Shown piece after piece: positions 1-8,741 of a DNA stretch of 64,000 nucleotides (position 1 is the stretch's first letter; every line of letters begins with the position of its first letter). Source of the stretch: Treponema ruminis. GTDB taxonomy: Bacteria > Spirochaetota > Spirochaetia > Treponematales > Treponemataceae. The position numbers and the translations under genes were made by a program. The stretch spans positions 248,001-312,000 of the forward strand of contig CP031518.1 of NCBI GenBank assembly GCA_017161305.1. The letters are read 5' to 3'. Below the pieces are notes generated by a model. That model was not told the DNA's origin. It was given only the letters and a program-made list of their open reading frames with translations, and searched no databases.

Positions 1-260
1 GCTGCAGTGTAGTCCTCCTGAGTTTTGCCGCTTAAATCTTTTGTGAGTGAAACGTTGCGGTAAGAGATTTTTCCTGTTGAAACGAAAATGTCATCCTTGT
101 AGCGGATGATGTTCTGAATGTCGCCGGAGATTTTGGCATCGGCGAGCTTTACTTCATCACGGATTGTGTCAAAAATGACTCCGTGACAAGAGAAGAAGAG
201 GGGAAGGAGGCTCAAAAGAAAAGCCGGAAATTTCATATTTTTAAAAAAAGTCTTTTTCAT
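1..260 (-). CDS. Lipoprotein, N-terminal fragment (runs off the window)
   Basis: Reading leftwards from ATG at 260, the product starts MKKTFFKNMKFPAF, then a hydrophobic stretch and a lipobox-like LFFSC, so it is probably an exported lipoprotein. I chose the ATG at 260 over the in-frame ATG at 236 because AGGAA lies 5 nt upstream of the former and nothing resembling a ribosome site precedes the latter. The mature part contains a run about kinetics-free residues such as IRDEVKLADAKISGDI and no domain I recognise. The C-terminus is outside the window. It follows the barrel gene at 278-919 on the same strand with a 17-nt gap, so the two are probably cotranscribed. Confidence 0.6.
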   Translation of the reverse strand, partial: MKKTFFKNMKFPAFLLSLLPLFFSCHGVIFDTIRDEVKLADAKISGDIQNIIRYKDDIFVSTGKISYRNVSLTKDLSGKTQEDYTA

Positions 261-277
261 TTTTCGTTCCTGCAAAA

Positions 278-919
278 TTAGAAGTGATACCTTGCTGTAA
301 ATAACATCGAGCCAAAGACTCCGTAGTCATTGTATTTCGGATTAGAGTACCACTGAGGCATGTACATACAATCACCTTCAACGCCGAAAGACCAGCTTGG
401 AGTGGCCCTGTAGAATACACCTGCTGCTCCACGAAGGACTAAGCCCGGGAAATATGTTCGGCTGAGATAGTTTTCCATGGCCGCACCGACTCCCAGAGTG
501 ATTGGAAATTCGAATTTTTTGAAAGTGGGCTGGAAAGTGGTGTCTACAACGAATGGGATGTAAGTGAAGATGTTTTCGCCCAGAGTTGGGTGATAGCCGA
601 AGTAGATGTTGATTCCTGCTGCCCACCAGTTTGTGATGAAGCGATGGTAGCCGATCATGCCGGCGCCGCCAGTAGCAAGTTTTCCTTCCTTATATAATGG
701 GAAGCTGCCGCCAAAGTTGAGGGGACAGGTTACCATGAGGCCGATTTTGATGTACTGATCGCCAGCTTCGTTGATGTTTCCTGAAGTTCTTAAAGTGATG
801 TCATCGTCTTCTTCTTCGCCCTGATCAATGTCATCGTAAATGTCAGCATCGTCGTCGTCCGCAAAAGCGAAACTTGAAATCATAAAAAGCGCACAGAAAA
901 GCGCAAGAAAGCGTTTCAT
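278..919 (-). CDS. Outer-membrane beta-barrel protein, TP0733/OmpW-like
   Basis: 213 aa with a clear signal peptide (residues 1-20, ending AFA), then an extremely acidic mature N-terminus (runs of D and E, residues 21-40). From about residue 55 the sequence alternates aromatic and small residues in amphipathic strands (IKIGLMVTCPLNF, AAGINIYFGYHP) and ends in FTARYHF, with a terminal Phe typical of outer-membrane barrels. T. pallidum has a small barrel, TP0733, next to folD (from memory), and folD is the divergent neighbour here. Upstream GAGGATTT gives a good ribosome site. Predicted location: outer membrane. Specific function unknown. Confidence 0.7.
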   Translation of the reverse strand: MKRFLALFCALFMISSFAFADDDDADIYDDIDQGEEEDDDITLRTSGNINEAGDQYIKIGLMVTCPLNFGGSFPLYKEGKLATGGAGMIGYHRFITNWWAAGINIYFGYHPTLGENIFTYIPFVVDTTFQPTFKKFEFPITLGVGAAMENYLSRTYFPGLVLRGAAGVFYRATPSWSFGVEGDCMYMPQWYSNPKYNDYGVFGSMLFTARYHF

Positions 920-1018
920 AAATCCTCGTGTTTTATAAAATAGATAGTAATTCTACTGAAAATACTGTATATTTTCAATTCTATAGAATAAAGAAAACAA
1001 ATGCGAAGAGGTTACAAA

Positions 1019-1897
1019 ATGAGCGCACAGATTATCGATGGAAAACAGATTGCACTGGACGTAAGGGCCGGCGTTGCAGAAAAAGTTGCGGCACTAAAGG
1101 CAAAGGGAATCACACCTTGTCTTGCAGTCGTTCTCGTAGGTGAAAATCCTGCCAGCGTAAGCTATGTCACAGGAAAGCGCAAGGCACTGGCAGAAGCAGG
1201 CATGGCAGACCGAAGCGAAGTTTTGCCGGAAAACACAAGCGAAGAAGAACTTCTTTCCCTCATCGATAAACTCAACAAAGACGACTCTGTTCACGGAATC
1301 CTCGTACAGCTCCCTCTTCCAAAGCACATCAACGAAGACAAAGTAATCATGGCAATCTCGCCAGAAAAAGACGTAGACGGCTTCCACCCGGTCAACGTGG
1401 GCAACCTCGTAATCGGCAAAAAAGCCTTCCTCCCTTGCACACCGCACGGAATCATCGTCCTTCTTGAGCGCATGGGAATCGAAACAAGCGGCAAGCACGC
1501 AGTCGTAATCGGCCGAAGCAACATCGTTGGAAAGCCGGTTTCACTTTTGCTCGCCCGCAAGGAAACAAACTGCACCGTAACAATCTGCCACACAGGCACA
1601 AAAAACATGGCTGAAATCACCCGCCAGGCAGAAATTCTGATTGCTGCAAGCGGCCACCCTCACACAGTCACAGCTGACATGGTAAAAGACGGAGCCGTAA
1701 TCATCGACGTAGGCGTAAACCGAATCCCTGACAGCACAAAAAAGAGCGGCTTCCGCTTAATCGGCGACTGCGATTTCGACGAGCTCAAGGAAAAGGCAAG
1801 CTACATCACACCGGTTCCAGGCGGAGTCGGCCCGATGACAATCGCAATGCTCATGTATAACACATTGGAAGCTGCGGAGAATAAGGCAAACGCATAA
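1019..1897 (+). CDS. folD: Bifunctional methylenetetrahydrofolate dehydrogenase / methenyl-THF cyclohydrolase FolD
   Basis: Cytosolic C1-folate enzyme interconverting 5,10-methylene-, 5,10-methenyl- and 10-formyl-THF. Family motifs are all visible: the active-site Y-x3-K region (SYVTGKRKA), VQLPLPKHI, the [12 protein letters not shown] signature, PCTPHGI, the NAD(P)-binding loop [20 protein letters not shown] and the terminal [11 protein letters not shown]. Length about 292 aa is normal. I start at ATG 1019 (MSAQIIDGK) because AGAGG lies 7 nt upstream and homologues begin there; an in-frame ATG at 1001 would add six residues. The next gene, folE2, starts 2 nt after the stop, so the two folate genes form an operon. 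Confidence 0.95.
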   Translation: MSAQIIDGKQIALDVRAGVAEKVAALKAKGITPCLAVVLVGENPASVSYVTGKRKALAEAGMADRSEVLPENTSEEELLSLIDKLNKDDSVHGILVQLPLPKHINEDKVIMAISPEKDVDGFHPVNVGNLVIGKKAFLPCTPHGIIVLLERMGIETSGKHAVVIGRSNIVGKPVSLLLARKETNCTVTICHTGTKNMAEITRQAEILIAASGHPHTVTADMVKDGAVIIDVGVNRIPDSTKKSGFRLIGDCDFDELKEKASYITPVPGGVGPMTIAMLMYNTLEAAENKANA

Positions 1898-1899
1898 AA

Positions 1900-2757
1900 A
1901 TGATAGACATCCAGTCCACACCAGACACACGCGAAGTACCCTTGCAGAAAGTCGGCGTTAAAAACGTCCGCTATCCTGTTCAAGTGCTCGACAAAAACCG
2001 AAAGACTCAAAGCACGACGGCAAGCATCAACCTCTTCGTGAACCTGCCCCACAATTTCAAGGGCACCCACATGAGCCGCTTCATCGAAGTCTTCCACAAG
2101 TACCACAACGACATTTCGATGAACAATTTTCTTGAGATGCTTGAGGAAATCCGCACAAAGCTTCAGGCGGAGCGGGCTTTCGGCAGAATCAGCTTCCCGT
2201 ACTTTATCGAAAAAAAGGCCCCGGTTTCAGGCAACTCCGGCTTTATGGAATACACATGTTCATACGAAGGGGAAGTTACAATTAGCAATCTCAAGGGGGA
2301 AAGCCTTCCCCTCGCTCCAAACGCTAGCGCGTTTTCCGCTACCCCTTCTACGGGGGACACCCCCGTAACGCCCCCGGTTGCCCGCTTCTTTATTTCAATC
2401 AAGGTTCCAATCGCAACTCTTTGCCCTTGCTCAAAGGCAATCTCTGAGTACGGAGCCCACAATCAGCGGGGATTTGTTAAAGTCAAAGTGCTTTACACTA
2501 ACTTCTTCTGGATTGAGGACGTGATTTCGATGATTGAAAGCTGTGCCTCAACACCGCTTTATTCGGTTTTGAAGCGCCAGGACGAAAAGTTCGTTACCGA
2601 GCACGCTTACGACAATCCGCGTTTTGTTGAAGACGTGGTGCGCGAAGTCTACCTGGGCTTAAAGCAAATGGGCTTCAAATGGTTCAATGTCGAAGCTGAG
2701 ACAGAGGAAAGCATTCATTATCACAACGCATATGCCTGTGCTGAATATGAGGAATAA
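1900..2757 (+). CDS. folE2: GTP cyclohydrolase IB (FolE2), with an in-frame repeat insertion
   Basis: Catalyses GTP to 7,8-dihydroneopterin triphosphate, the first step of folate/pterin synthesis, using the metal-flexible type IB fold. Hallmarks: N-terminal VGVKNVRYPVQV, MSRF in the first third, the PCSKAIS motif with the catalytic Cys (about residue 177) and GAHNQRG with the zinc-binding His, then a C-terminal IHYHNAYA. The family is usually about 250-270 aa; this one is 285 because residues 133-159 (ESLPLAPNASAF..., Pro/Thr/Ser-rich) are encoded by a palindromic repeat element, described separately. The insertion lies between the Y-x-G-x-V strand and the strand leading to the catalytic Cys, likely a surface loop. 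Pathway fits folD upstream. Confidence 0.9.
   Translation: MIDIQSTPDTREVPLQKVGVKNVRYPVQVLDKNRKTQSTTASINLFVNLPHNFKGTHMSRFIEVFHKYHNDISMNNFLEMLEEIRTKLQAERAFGRISFPYFIEKKAPVSGNSGFMEYTCSYEGEVTISNLKGESLPLAPNASAFSATPSTGDTPVTPPVARFFISIKVPIATLCPCSKAISEYGAHNQRGFVKVKVLYTNFFWIEDVISMIESCASTPLYSVLKRQDEKFVTEHAYDNPRFVEDVVREVYLGLKQMGFKWFNVEAETEESIHYHNAYACAEYEE
2295..2375. repeat. Palindromic repeat element inserted in frame in folE2
   Basis: An 81-bp (27-codon) segment made of three hairpins: GGGGAA-agcc-TTCCCC, AAACGC-tagc-GCGTTT, and ACGGGGG-aca-CCCCCGT, joined by CGCTACCCCTTCT and ending AACGCCCCC. The same first hairpin, the same joiner and the same end occur in the intergenic element at 9612-9687; the last hairpin there is GCGGGGA-gt-TCCCCGC, a compensatory change that keeps the stem. 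The reading frame of folE2 passes through with no stop. It resembles in principle the protein-coding palindromic elements of Rickettsia, but the sequence family is not one I know. Confidence 0.75.
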
Positions 2758-3529
2758 ACTTTTTTCCATTATATTTTTGTTTTTTCTCTCTTTCCCGCTT
2801 TTTTCACAGACCGAATCCTTTACGGTTACAGCAAGCGTTGAAGAGGAAGAAGTTTCCGCGGTTTTTGAAATGATTAAAATCCCCGGGCGGAATTATTTCG
2901 TCGGCAAAACTGAAGTCACCTGCGAAGTTTACGAAATCGTCATGGGCGAAAATCCCAGCAGCTATGCGGAAGGAAACTTCCCTGTAAACACCGTCAACTG
3001 GTACGACTGTATCGTATTCTGCAACCGGCTCAGTCTGCTTCTTGGAAAAACGCCGGTCTACAGCGTGGGCGACTCTTCAAATCCGGACGACTGGGATTAT
3101 TCTCCGCACGGGGGAAGCTCGATTTCAGCTGATGTTGTTCAGGATTTAAATGCCGACGGATTCAGGCTTCTGACCGTGGAAGAATGGGAATTCGCGGCAA
3201 AAGGCGGTCAGGCTTACAAATATTCAGGCAGCGGCAATATCGACCAGGTTGCCTGGTTCAAGGGCAACAGCGAATACAAGTCTCACGAAGCTGGCACAAA
3301 AACTGCAAACGGCTACGGACTTTACGATATGAGCGGAAATGTCTGGGAATGGTGCTGGGACCGCTTAAAAAAAGACTCAAATTACTACAGAATTCACAAG
3401 GGTGGCTCTTCTGCGAGTGCCAGGGAGCTTTGCGAGATAGGATTCAGTGGACACCACTACGGCTCGCGCTATCAGCCCTGCTATTCTTACTACACATTCG
3501 GATTCAGGATTGGCCGGACTGACCGGTAA
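2747..3529 (+). CDS. Secreted SUMF1/FGE-fold protein
   Basis: 260 aa from the ATG at 2747, which overlaps the end of folE2 by 11 nt (ATG inside the last codons), suggesting translational coupling. Signal peptide MRNKLFSIIFLFFLSFPLFSQ. The remainder is a formylglycine-generating-enzyme (SUMF1) type C-type-lectin-like domain: KTEVTCEVYEIVMG, NPSSY, PVNTVNWYDCIVFCNRLS, FRLLTVEEWEFAAKGG, GLYDMSGNVWEWCWDR and terminal FGFRIGR. These are the fold's structural motifs. A real FGE needs a paired copper-binding cysteine site; I cannot confirm one, so it may be a non-enzymatic member, of which spirochaetes have many. It ends convergently with, and overlaps by 26 nt, the M15 peptidase gene. Confidence 0.8.
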   Translation: MRNKLFSIIFLFFLSFPLFSQTESFTVTASVEEEEVSAVFEMIKIPGRNYFVGKTEVTCEVYEIVMGENPSSYAEGNFPVNTVNWYDCIVFCNRLSLLLGKTPVYSVGDSSNPDDWDYSPHGGSSISADVVQDLNADGFRLLTVEEWEFAAKGGQAYKYSGSGNIDQVAWFKGNSEYKSHEAGTKTANGYGLYDMSGNVWEWCWDRLKKDSNYYRIHKGGSSASARELCEIGFSGHHYGSRYQPCYSYYTFGFRIGRTDR

Positions 3530-4448
3530 GTTCCGGGTGGTACTCAAAGTGCATGTTATCGTAAATTGCCCAGTAACCGCCCCAGATAAATCCTTCATTT
3601 TCAAAGATTTTTATGACTTCCTTGGGCGGCATCCAGCGTTTTTCGAGCGGAACCAGCATCCAGCGGTCTTCGCCCAGCTTGTCCTTTTCCCAGCTCCAGT
3701 AAATTGCCTTGCGGTTCAGTCTTTTTGGCAGGATGTCGATTGCGATTCCGTAGGCGTGAAAAGATTTGCGTGAGGTCTGAACGATTTCCCGCCAGTGATA
3801 GGCGTCCGCGGACTTTAGATTGCTGAGAAAGGCTTTGACTTCCGGCTCATTCTTTTTTTCGAGGATTTTCTTTTCGACGATTTTGAGCTTGTCATAAACG
3901 CGTTCGTGAATCCGGGTCGGTCTTCCGAGAAAAGTCGTTTTGATGATGTGGTCTTCGATTATCACCCGGGATTGAGCCGAATAAAGCCAGTCAAAAAAGA
4001 ACATTGGAGTGCCCGGCGCGTTTCTGCGGTTCTCTGCCGAACCAAACTGCTTTATCTGCTCGATTTCTTCCTTTGTATAGCTTTTCGGGTCACGGAGTTT
4101 GTTTTCGTATTTGTATTGAAGAACCCAGTAATTTTCCTTGTTTGCCAGTTCTTCCTTTGGCAAAAGCCTGCCGCCAGCCCAGTAAAGACTTGCTGATTTT
4201 TTGCCTTTTGGCTTTTTGGTGCGCTCAAAGAAGAGGTCCGCCGTCATGTCGATTTTCCAGTCGTTCTGTTCAAGGTCGAAAGTGGTGGTGTAGTCGATGT
4301 CGGGGTAGCAGCGCATGAAGGCCTTTATTTCAGCCGGACAGAATGAATGGCTGGAAAAAGCCTGCTGGGGCAGGGAGCTTGCAGACGATAACTGAGAAAA
4401 ACATTTTGATGCTAGGAATATCAGAATCAGCGAGAGAAACTTTTTCAT
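3504..4448 (-). CDS. M15-family D-Ala-D-Ala carboxypeptidase-like peptidase, exported
   Basis: 314 aa with signal peptide MKKFLSLILIFLASKCFSQ. The C-terminal third carries the VanY/M15 zinc peptidase motifs: SFHAYGIAIDI (SxHxxGxAxD, first zinc ligands His and Asp) and, 60 residues later, WGGYWAIYDNMHFEYHP with the catalytic/zinc-binding MHFE His. This family cleaves peptidoglycan stem peptides in the periplasm. The N-terminal 200 residues are specific to this protein (charged, no motif). Located downstream of murD and ddl on the same strand, so it belongs to a cell-wall cluster. Overlaps the convergent SUMF1-fold gene by 26 nt. Confidence 0.85.
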   Translation of the reverse strand: MKKFLSLILIFLASKCFSQLSSASSLPQQAFSSHSFCPAEIKAFMRCYPDIDYTTTFDLEQNDWKIDMTADLFFERTKKPKGKKSASLYWAGGRLLPKEELANKENYWVLQYKYENKLRDPKSYTKEEIEQIKQFGSAENRRNAPGTPMFFFDWLYSAQSRVIIEDHIIKTTFLGRPTRIHERVYDKLKIVEKKILEKKNEPEVKAFLSNLKSADAYHWREIVQTSRKSFHAYGIAIDILPKRLNRKAIYWSWEKDKLGEDRWMLVPLEKRWMPPKEVIKIFENEGFIWGGYWAIYDNMHFEYHPELTGQSGQS

Positions 4449-4488
4449 TTATTTTAAGATTATAACACAGAATTTGAGTTATATGGCG

Positions 4489-6063
4489 TCAGGCGAAAAT
4501 TTTCTTTACCTTTGCCTTGAACTGATTTCCGCGGTCGAACTCGTTTTTGAACATGCCGAAGCTGGTGGCTCCAGGCGAGAAAACGACGACCTGAACTTTT
4601 TCTGCGTTTTCGCTTGCTTCAAGGTCGCTTTTGAGCTGGGCAAGCATTTCGTCCAGGGACGCGAATGGCCCCTTGTATGCGATTTTTTTTGCATTAAAGT
4701 CTGGAATCATTTTGTCGGTTGCGCTTCCTGCCAGCAAATAAACTGCGTGCGGTGCTATGTTCTTTCCGTTGTCACAGATTCCGTTGGCTACCGGGCTTAA
4801 ATCAAGTCCTTTATCTGTGCCGCCTGTGAGGAAAATTACCGGCTTTCCGAATGCCTGTGTCGCTTCGGCTGCGGCTTCCGGGACTGTTGCGGCTGAGTCG
4901 TTGTAGAAGCGGTAAGTCGTCTTGTTGATTTTGCACTCGTGGAAGAATTCAAGGCGGTGCTCGATTCCGTTCCAGCGGCCCAGAACTTCGATAATCCGTT
5001 CAGGGGAAACGCCCATGATTCTTAGGACAAGGGCTGCGTTCAAGACGTTTGCCCTCATGTGCTTTCCGGGAACGATTAAGTCCTTGAGGACTGTTTCAGT
5101 CGTTTTTTCGTAATCCTGTGGAAGTGTGTCGAGGATTTTTGTTGAAAGGCGGGCGATTCCGTTGCCTTTTTTGTCCTGCCATACTCCTAAAACGCCTTCC
5201 GGGAGCTGCTTTTTGCTATAGCGGAGGATTGTTGCCTTGCATTCCTTTGCAAAAACTTCGCCCCAGTTGTCGATTAAAGTTCCGCCGTCTGCGGCCGGGT
5301 CAGGGTCGAAATCAAAAATCGCGAAGTCTTTCTTTGTCTGGTCTGCGTAAATCAATTTTTTGTCGTTTACATAAGCCAGCATCGAGTGGTAGAAATTCTG
5401 GTGGTCAGGAATGATTTTTGTGATGATTGAAACTTTTGGCTTGAGAAGTTTTCGGCCCCGCAAGTCTGCCAGCTGCCAGCTTGAAAGCTCCAGAACAACC
5501 GGAGTTGTCTCGTCAGTCTGGTCGAGGAAGGTGAGCGGAGAAACTGTGATGTTGCCGCCCAAAAATGCGCTGAAGCCCGAAGCCTTGAGTCCGTAGTAAA
5601 TCGCGCTTACGGTTGAAGATTTGCCTTTGCTTCCTGTGACGGCGATAATCGGAGCCTTGCTGAATGCTAAAAAGAGGGAAATGTCAGATTCGATTGCCTT
5701 AGCTGCGGCCAAGTATTTGTTTCCGTCGTATTTTACGCCCGGATTTTTGATTACGCAGTCGGCGTTTTCAAAGTCTTCGATGCGGTGCTCGCCCAGCCGG
5801 TAAGTGAGCCGGCTTTTATCAAGCGAAGCGTCGTTGTTGATTGAATCTACGGTCGTCTGTAAGTCAGACTCAGATTTCATGTCAGTTGCGATTACATAAG
5901 CTCCGTGGTTCAAAAGAAAGCGCACGGAAGCCTCACCGCCGCCATTCAAGCCCAGTCCCATGACGGTGACATGTTTTCCCTCGATGTCGTCGATTGATTT
6001 GAAAAAACATCCCTGCGGGTAAGTGTGTGGTACAGGTGGAAGCGGTTCGTGTGCGTCTGACAT
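4489..6063 (-). CDS. murD: UDP-N-acetylmuramoyl-L-alanine--D-glutamate ligase MurD
   Basis: Cytosolic ATP-dependent ligase adding D-Glu to UDP-MurNAc-L-Ala. Three Mur domains are visible: N-terminal Rossmann-like UDP binding (VTVMGLGLNGGGEASVRFL, about residue 33), central ATPase with P-loop ITVTGSKGKSST-type VTGSKGKSST near residue 142 and the LELSSWQL element, and C-terminal EHRLEFF ... YNDSAATVPEAA ... LTGGTDKG characteristic of MurD. At 524 aa it is longer than the usual 440-470 aa, with extra sequence in the N-terminus (residues 1-25) and the middle domain. It follows ddl by 21 nt, an operon that supplies two steps of peptidoglycan precursor synthesis. Confidence 0.93.
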   Translation of the reverse strand: MSDAHEPLPPVPHTYPQGCFFKSIDDIEGKHVTVMGLGLNGGGEASVRFLLNHGAYVIATDMKSESDLQTTVDSINNDASLDKSRLTYRLGEHRIEDFENADCVIKNPGVKYDGNKYLAAAKAIESDISLFLAFSKAPIIAVTGSKGKSSTVSAIYYGLKASGFSAFLGGNITVSPLTFLDQTDETTPVVLELSSWQLADLRGRKLLKPKVSIITKIIPDHQNFYHSMLAYVNDKKLIYADQTKKDFAIFDFDPDPAADGGTLIDNWGEVFAKECKATILRYSKKQLPEGVLGVWQDKKGNGIARLSTKILDTLPQDYEKTTETVLKDLIVPGKHMRANVLNAALVLRIMGVSPERIIEVLGRWNGIEHRLEFFHECKINKTTYRFYNDSAATVPEAAAEATQAFGKPVIFLTGGTDKGLDLSPVANGICDNGKNIAPHAVYLLAGSATDKMIPDFNAKKIAYKGPFASLDEMLAQLKSDLEASENAEKVQVVVFSPGATSFGMFKNEFDRGNQFKAKVKKIFA

Positions 6064-6084
6064 AAAATTCTCCTTCCTTTAGAT

Positions 6085-7215
6085 TTATCGTGAAGTCTGC
6101 AAATTTCTTGTCTTCTTGAAGCGGGCAATTGCCTCGTCAATCAAAAGATTTGTGAGGCTGGTGAAATCAAGACCGAAAGCTCCGCACATTTTCGGGAACA
6201 TGCTGATTTGTGTGAAGCCAGGCATCGTGTTGATTTCGTTGAGGTAAAGCTTGTCCGTGTCCTTGTCGATGAAAAAGTCAACCCGGCTTAAACCAGCAAG
6301 GTCGAGGGCTGCAAAGGCTTTTTTAGCCAGACTGCGTACTTCCTCAAGCCTTTCTTCCGGTAATTTGGCAGGAATCAATAAATCTGCTCCGTCCGGGTCG
6401 TTGTATTTTGCATCGTAGTCGTAGAAGTCGTGTTTCGGGGCAATTTCGCCAGGTCCGTAGGCTGTGAGCTTTTCTGCCGCAACAGAGCCGTCATCAACAG
6501 TCGGGTTTCCTGTTACCGAGCACTCGATTTCGCGGGCATTTACGGCCTTTTCAATCAGAATCTTGTCGTCCCAGAGGAAGGCTTCCATGATTGCGCCGTT
6601 CAAGTGCTGAAGGTCTTTTGCCAGAGTTGCTCCGTCTGAACTTCCTGCGGCACACGGCTTTACAAAGAGAGGGAAGCCCAGCTCTTTTTCTGCTTTTTCA
6701 AGGATTTTGTCGTAGCCGTTTGCTGTAGCCAAATCAGAGCGGCGGACACAAATGCCAGGAACGACAGGAATTCCTGCCTGCTCAAGTGCAACCTTAGTCT
6801 TTTCCTTGTCCATAGTGATTGCGCTTCCCAAAGTTGTACAGCCAACGTATGGAACGTCGACCATTTCAAAGAGACCCTGGATAGTGCCGTCTTCACCGAA
6901 AGGTCCGTGCAATACCGGGAAAATTACGTCGCTTGCAATGACTTTATCGCCGACCCGGAAAGTTCTCTTGCTTCCGCCGCCTGGAATGACGCTGACTTCC
7001 TGAGAATCGTCCTCAATGATTTTGAAAGATGCTTTTGGATCAGCCTTGATTCGCTCGAATTCGCTCTGAGGCTGCAGGAACCATCTTCCGTCCTTTGTGA
7101 TTGCAATCAGCTGGACTGTATTTTTTTTATCGATGTTGCGTGAAACTGCTGCTGCTGAAATCAAAGAGATTTCGTGTTCGCCGGATTTTCCGCCATAAAT
7201 TACTGTAACTATCAT
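6085..7215 (-). CDS. ddl: D-alanine--D-alanine ligase Ddl
   Basis: ATP-grasp ligase producing D-Ala-D-Ala for peptidoglycan. Visible motifs: N-terminal VIYGGKSGEHEISLISA, the FPVLHGPFGEDGTIQGLFE signature, the TTLGSAITMDKEKTK loop, FVKPCAAGSSDGATLA and the metal-binding end RVDFFID...LNEINTMPGFT. I start at ATG 7215 (MIVTVIYGG) with GGTGGG 6 nt upstream; the longer GTG start four codons earlier would destroy that site. Length 376 aa is normal for the longer Ddl group. First gene of the ddl-murD operon on the minus strand. Confidence 0.94.
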   Translation of the reverse strand: MIVTVIYGGKSGEHEISLISAAAVSRNIDKKNTVQLIAITKDGRWFLQPQSEFERIKADPKASFKIIEDDSQEVSVIPGGGSKRTFRVGDKVIASDVIFPVLHGPFGEDGTIQGLFEMVDVPYVGCTTLGSAITMDKEKTKVALEQAGIPVVPGICVRRSDLATANGYDKILEKAEKELGFPLFVKPCAAGSSDGATLAKDLQHLNGAIMEAFLWDDKILIEKAVNAREIECSVTGNPTVDDGSVAAEKLTAYGPGEIAPKHDFYDYDAKYNDPDGADLLIPAKLPEERLEEVRSLAKKAFAALDLAGLSRVDFFIDKDTDKLYLNEINTMPGFTQISMFPKMCGAFGLDFTSLTNLLIDEAIARFKKTRNLQTSR

Positions 7216-7284
7216 AATTCCCACCAAATTTTTAAAATCATTACAATTATAACAGTTTGATGGAAATTGTGATAGATAGCATTA

Positions 7285-8373
7285 TTACCAGCGCTCGAAG
7301 AAGAGTCCCGCCAGAGGCGAAAGCACAATCATGATGCAGGAGAATGTGAAGGACTCAACTGAAATCAAAGTCGCCCTCTGCTCGGAAGGGAACATGTCCT
7401 GAAGCCGGGCATTCGTGCGGACCTGAAGGGCGTCGTCTGCAAGGGCAGCCAGAAATCCTCCCAGAGTCATGAGCACATAGAGGCCTGAGTGTTCGAGGGC
7501 AATTCCCGAAAGAATTATCAGCGTGGAAAGGGTGAAAACCGTACGGTAACGGAGATTCTTTGCGTAAAGAATGATTTTCGCACCGATTACGCCGCCTGCC
7601 TGGAGCAAGAGAAGGGCAAGACCCAAAGCCCATTTTGGAATTCCCGCCATTGGGAGCTTGGCCTGCAAAAAGAAGAGAAGCAGAATGTCCATGGCCCCGA
7701 CAAAGGAATTGATGAACATCATCGCAAGAGCCTTTCGGGCTTCCTTTAGGAAAAGCAGACTCTGCTTAAAGCAAGAGCTCAATTCCTTCCAGATGTGGAA
7801 TTCCTTTGGGGCTTCTTCAAGCCTTACTTCAACAAGACCTGCAAGCAGAAAAAGCTGAATTAAGGAAGCAAAAACGCCTGTTGAATACGCGATTTTGTAG
7901 CCGAGAACCAGGGCAAAACCGGCTGTCAAAGTCGAAAGACCTTCACAGGTGCGGTAAATGATGAGCTGATTCGAAGCATATTTTTCAAAGCCTTTTTCCT
8001 GCCCCACAGATTTTAGGGAATCGTAGGCAAGGGCGTCGCCGGAACCGGAAGCAAAATTGTAGCAGAGGGCGTGAAGTCCAATCGAAATGCAGACCATGGC
8101 AAAATTGTTGGAGAATATCATGACGATATCTCCGGCCATGCGCATGATGCAGGAAATGACCAGAGTCTTTTTGCGCCCGAAAACATCCGCCAGAACTCCC
8201 GACGGAATCTCAAACATAAGGCTTACTATATGGAAGATAGTTTCCGCAAAGCCAATCTGAGCGAGGGAAAATCCGCGGGAAGCAAGAATCGCGACCCAGG
8301 CTCCCGAAAGTGAAAGCTGTCCTAAAATTGCAGACGAGTATAAACGACCGATTTGTTTTTTTATGTTTAACAT
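7285..8373 (-). CDS. MFS transporter
   Basis: 362 aa, almost entirely hydrophobic, about 10-12 predicted membrane segments. The first half has the major-facilitator loop signature between TM2 and TM3 (SGVLADVFGRKKTLV, a GxLaDrxGRr/kxxl variant), preceded by AQIGFAETIFHIVSLMFEIP typical of the multidrug/sugar efflux subgroup. A second, weaker loop occurs at RTNARLQDMFPSEQRATLISVESFTFS. Substrate cannot be deduced. Inner membrane. AGGTGG upstream of the ATG supports the start. Ends 69 nt upstream of ddl on the same strand; possibly cotranscribed with it. Confidence 0.85.
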   Translation of the reverse strand: MLNIKKQIGRLYSSAILGQLSLSGAWVAILASRGFSLAQIGFAETIFHIVSLMFEIPSGVLADVFGRKKTLVISCIMRMAGDIVMIFSNNFAMVCISIGLHALCYNFASGSGDALAYDSLKSVGQEKGFEKYASNQLIIYRTCEGLSTLTAGFALVLGYKIAYSTGVFASLIQLFLLAGLVEVRLEEAPKEFHIWKELSSCFKQSLLFLKEARKALAMMFINSFVGAMDILLLFFLQAKLPMAGIPKWALGLALLLLQAGGVIGAKIILYAKNLRYRTVFTLSTLIILSGIALEHSGLYVLMTLGGFLAALADDALQVRTNARLQDMFPSEQRATLISVESFTFSCIMIVLSPLAGLFFERW

Positions 8374-8617
8374 AATATGCCACCTTTTTCGTAAGAATGA
8401 AATTTGAAAAATAAAACGTGAAAAAGGGGAGAGTGAGGATGTTAATGTAATTGGATTTTAGAAAAAAGGACTTCTAAAACCACAGTTTTCTGAAAAAGGC
8501 CCACTACCCCTATCGAAGGGTTGAGAAATAGCATTTTTCGAGCAATAAAACTGGTGTTTTCCACATAATAAATTTATTTTAAGAAATAAAGTCTGAATTG
8601 TCAAGGAAAAAAAAGAG

Positions 8618-8664
8618 ATTGAAAGGGAAAAAGAAACCTTTGGGTTGCGTTTTCCCTTTTTTAG
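8618..8664 (+). terminator. Stem-loop with U-run in the 368-bp gap upstream of hisG
   Basis: AAGGGAAAA pairs with TTTTCCCTT across an 18-nt loop and is followed by a run of T on the plus strand. No plus-strand gene ends just upstream, so it may close an unannotated small RNA starting in 8400-8600, or insulate hisG. The remainder of 8374-8741 is AT-rich and shows nothing else coding to me. Confidence 0.5.
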
Positions 8665-8680
8665 TTTCTCTAAATAGAAA

Positions 8681-8709
8681 TTGTATTCTTTCCGAAAATT
8701 TTGTATAAT
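8681..8709 (+). promoter_or_regulatory. Sigma-70-type promoter for hisG
   Basis: TTGTAT (8681-8686), 17-bp spacer, TATAAT (8704-8709), 32 nt before the hisG ATG. AAGGA precedes the ATG at a normal distance. Confidence 0.7.
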
Positions 8710-8741
8710 TTTAAAAATATTATATAAGAAAGGAATTTATT

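Noticed and set aside
2687..2746. Upstream start of the SUMF1-fold gene
   Set aside because: It lies deep in folE2 and would bury the signal peptide; ATG 2747 begins it cleanly.
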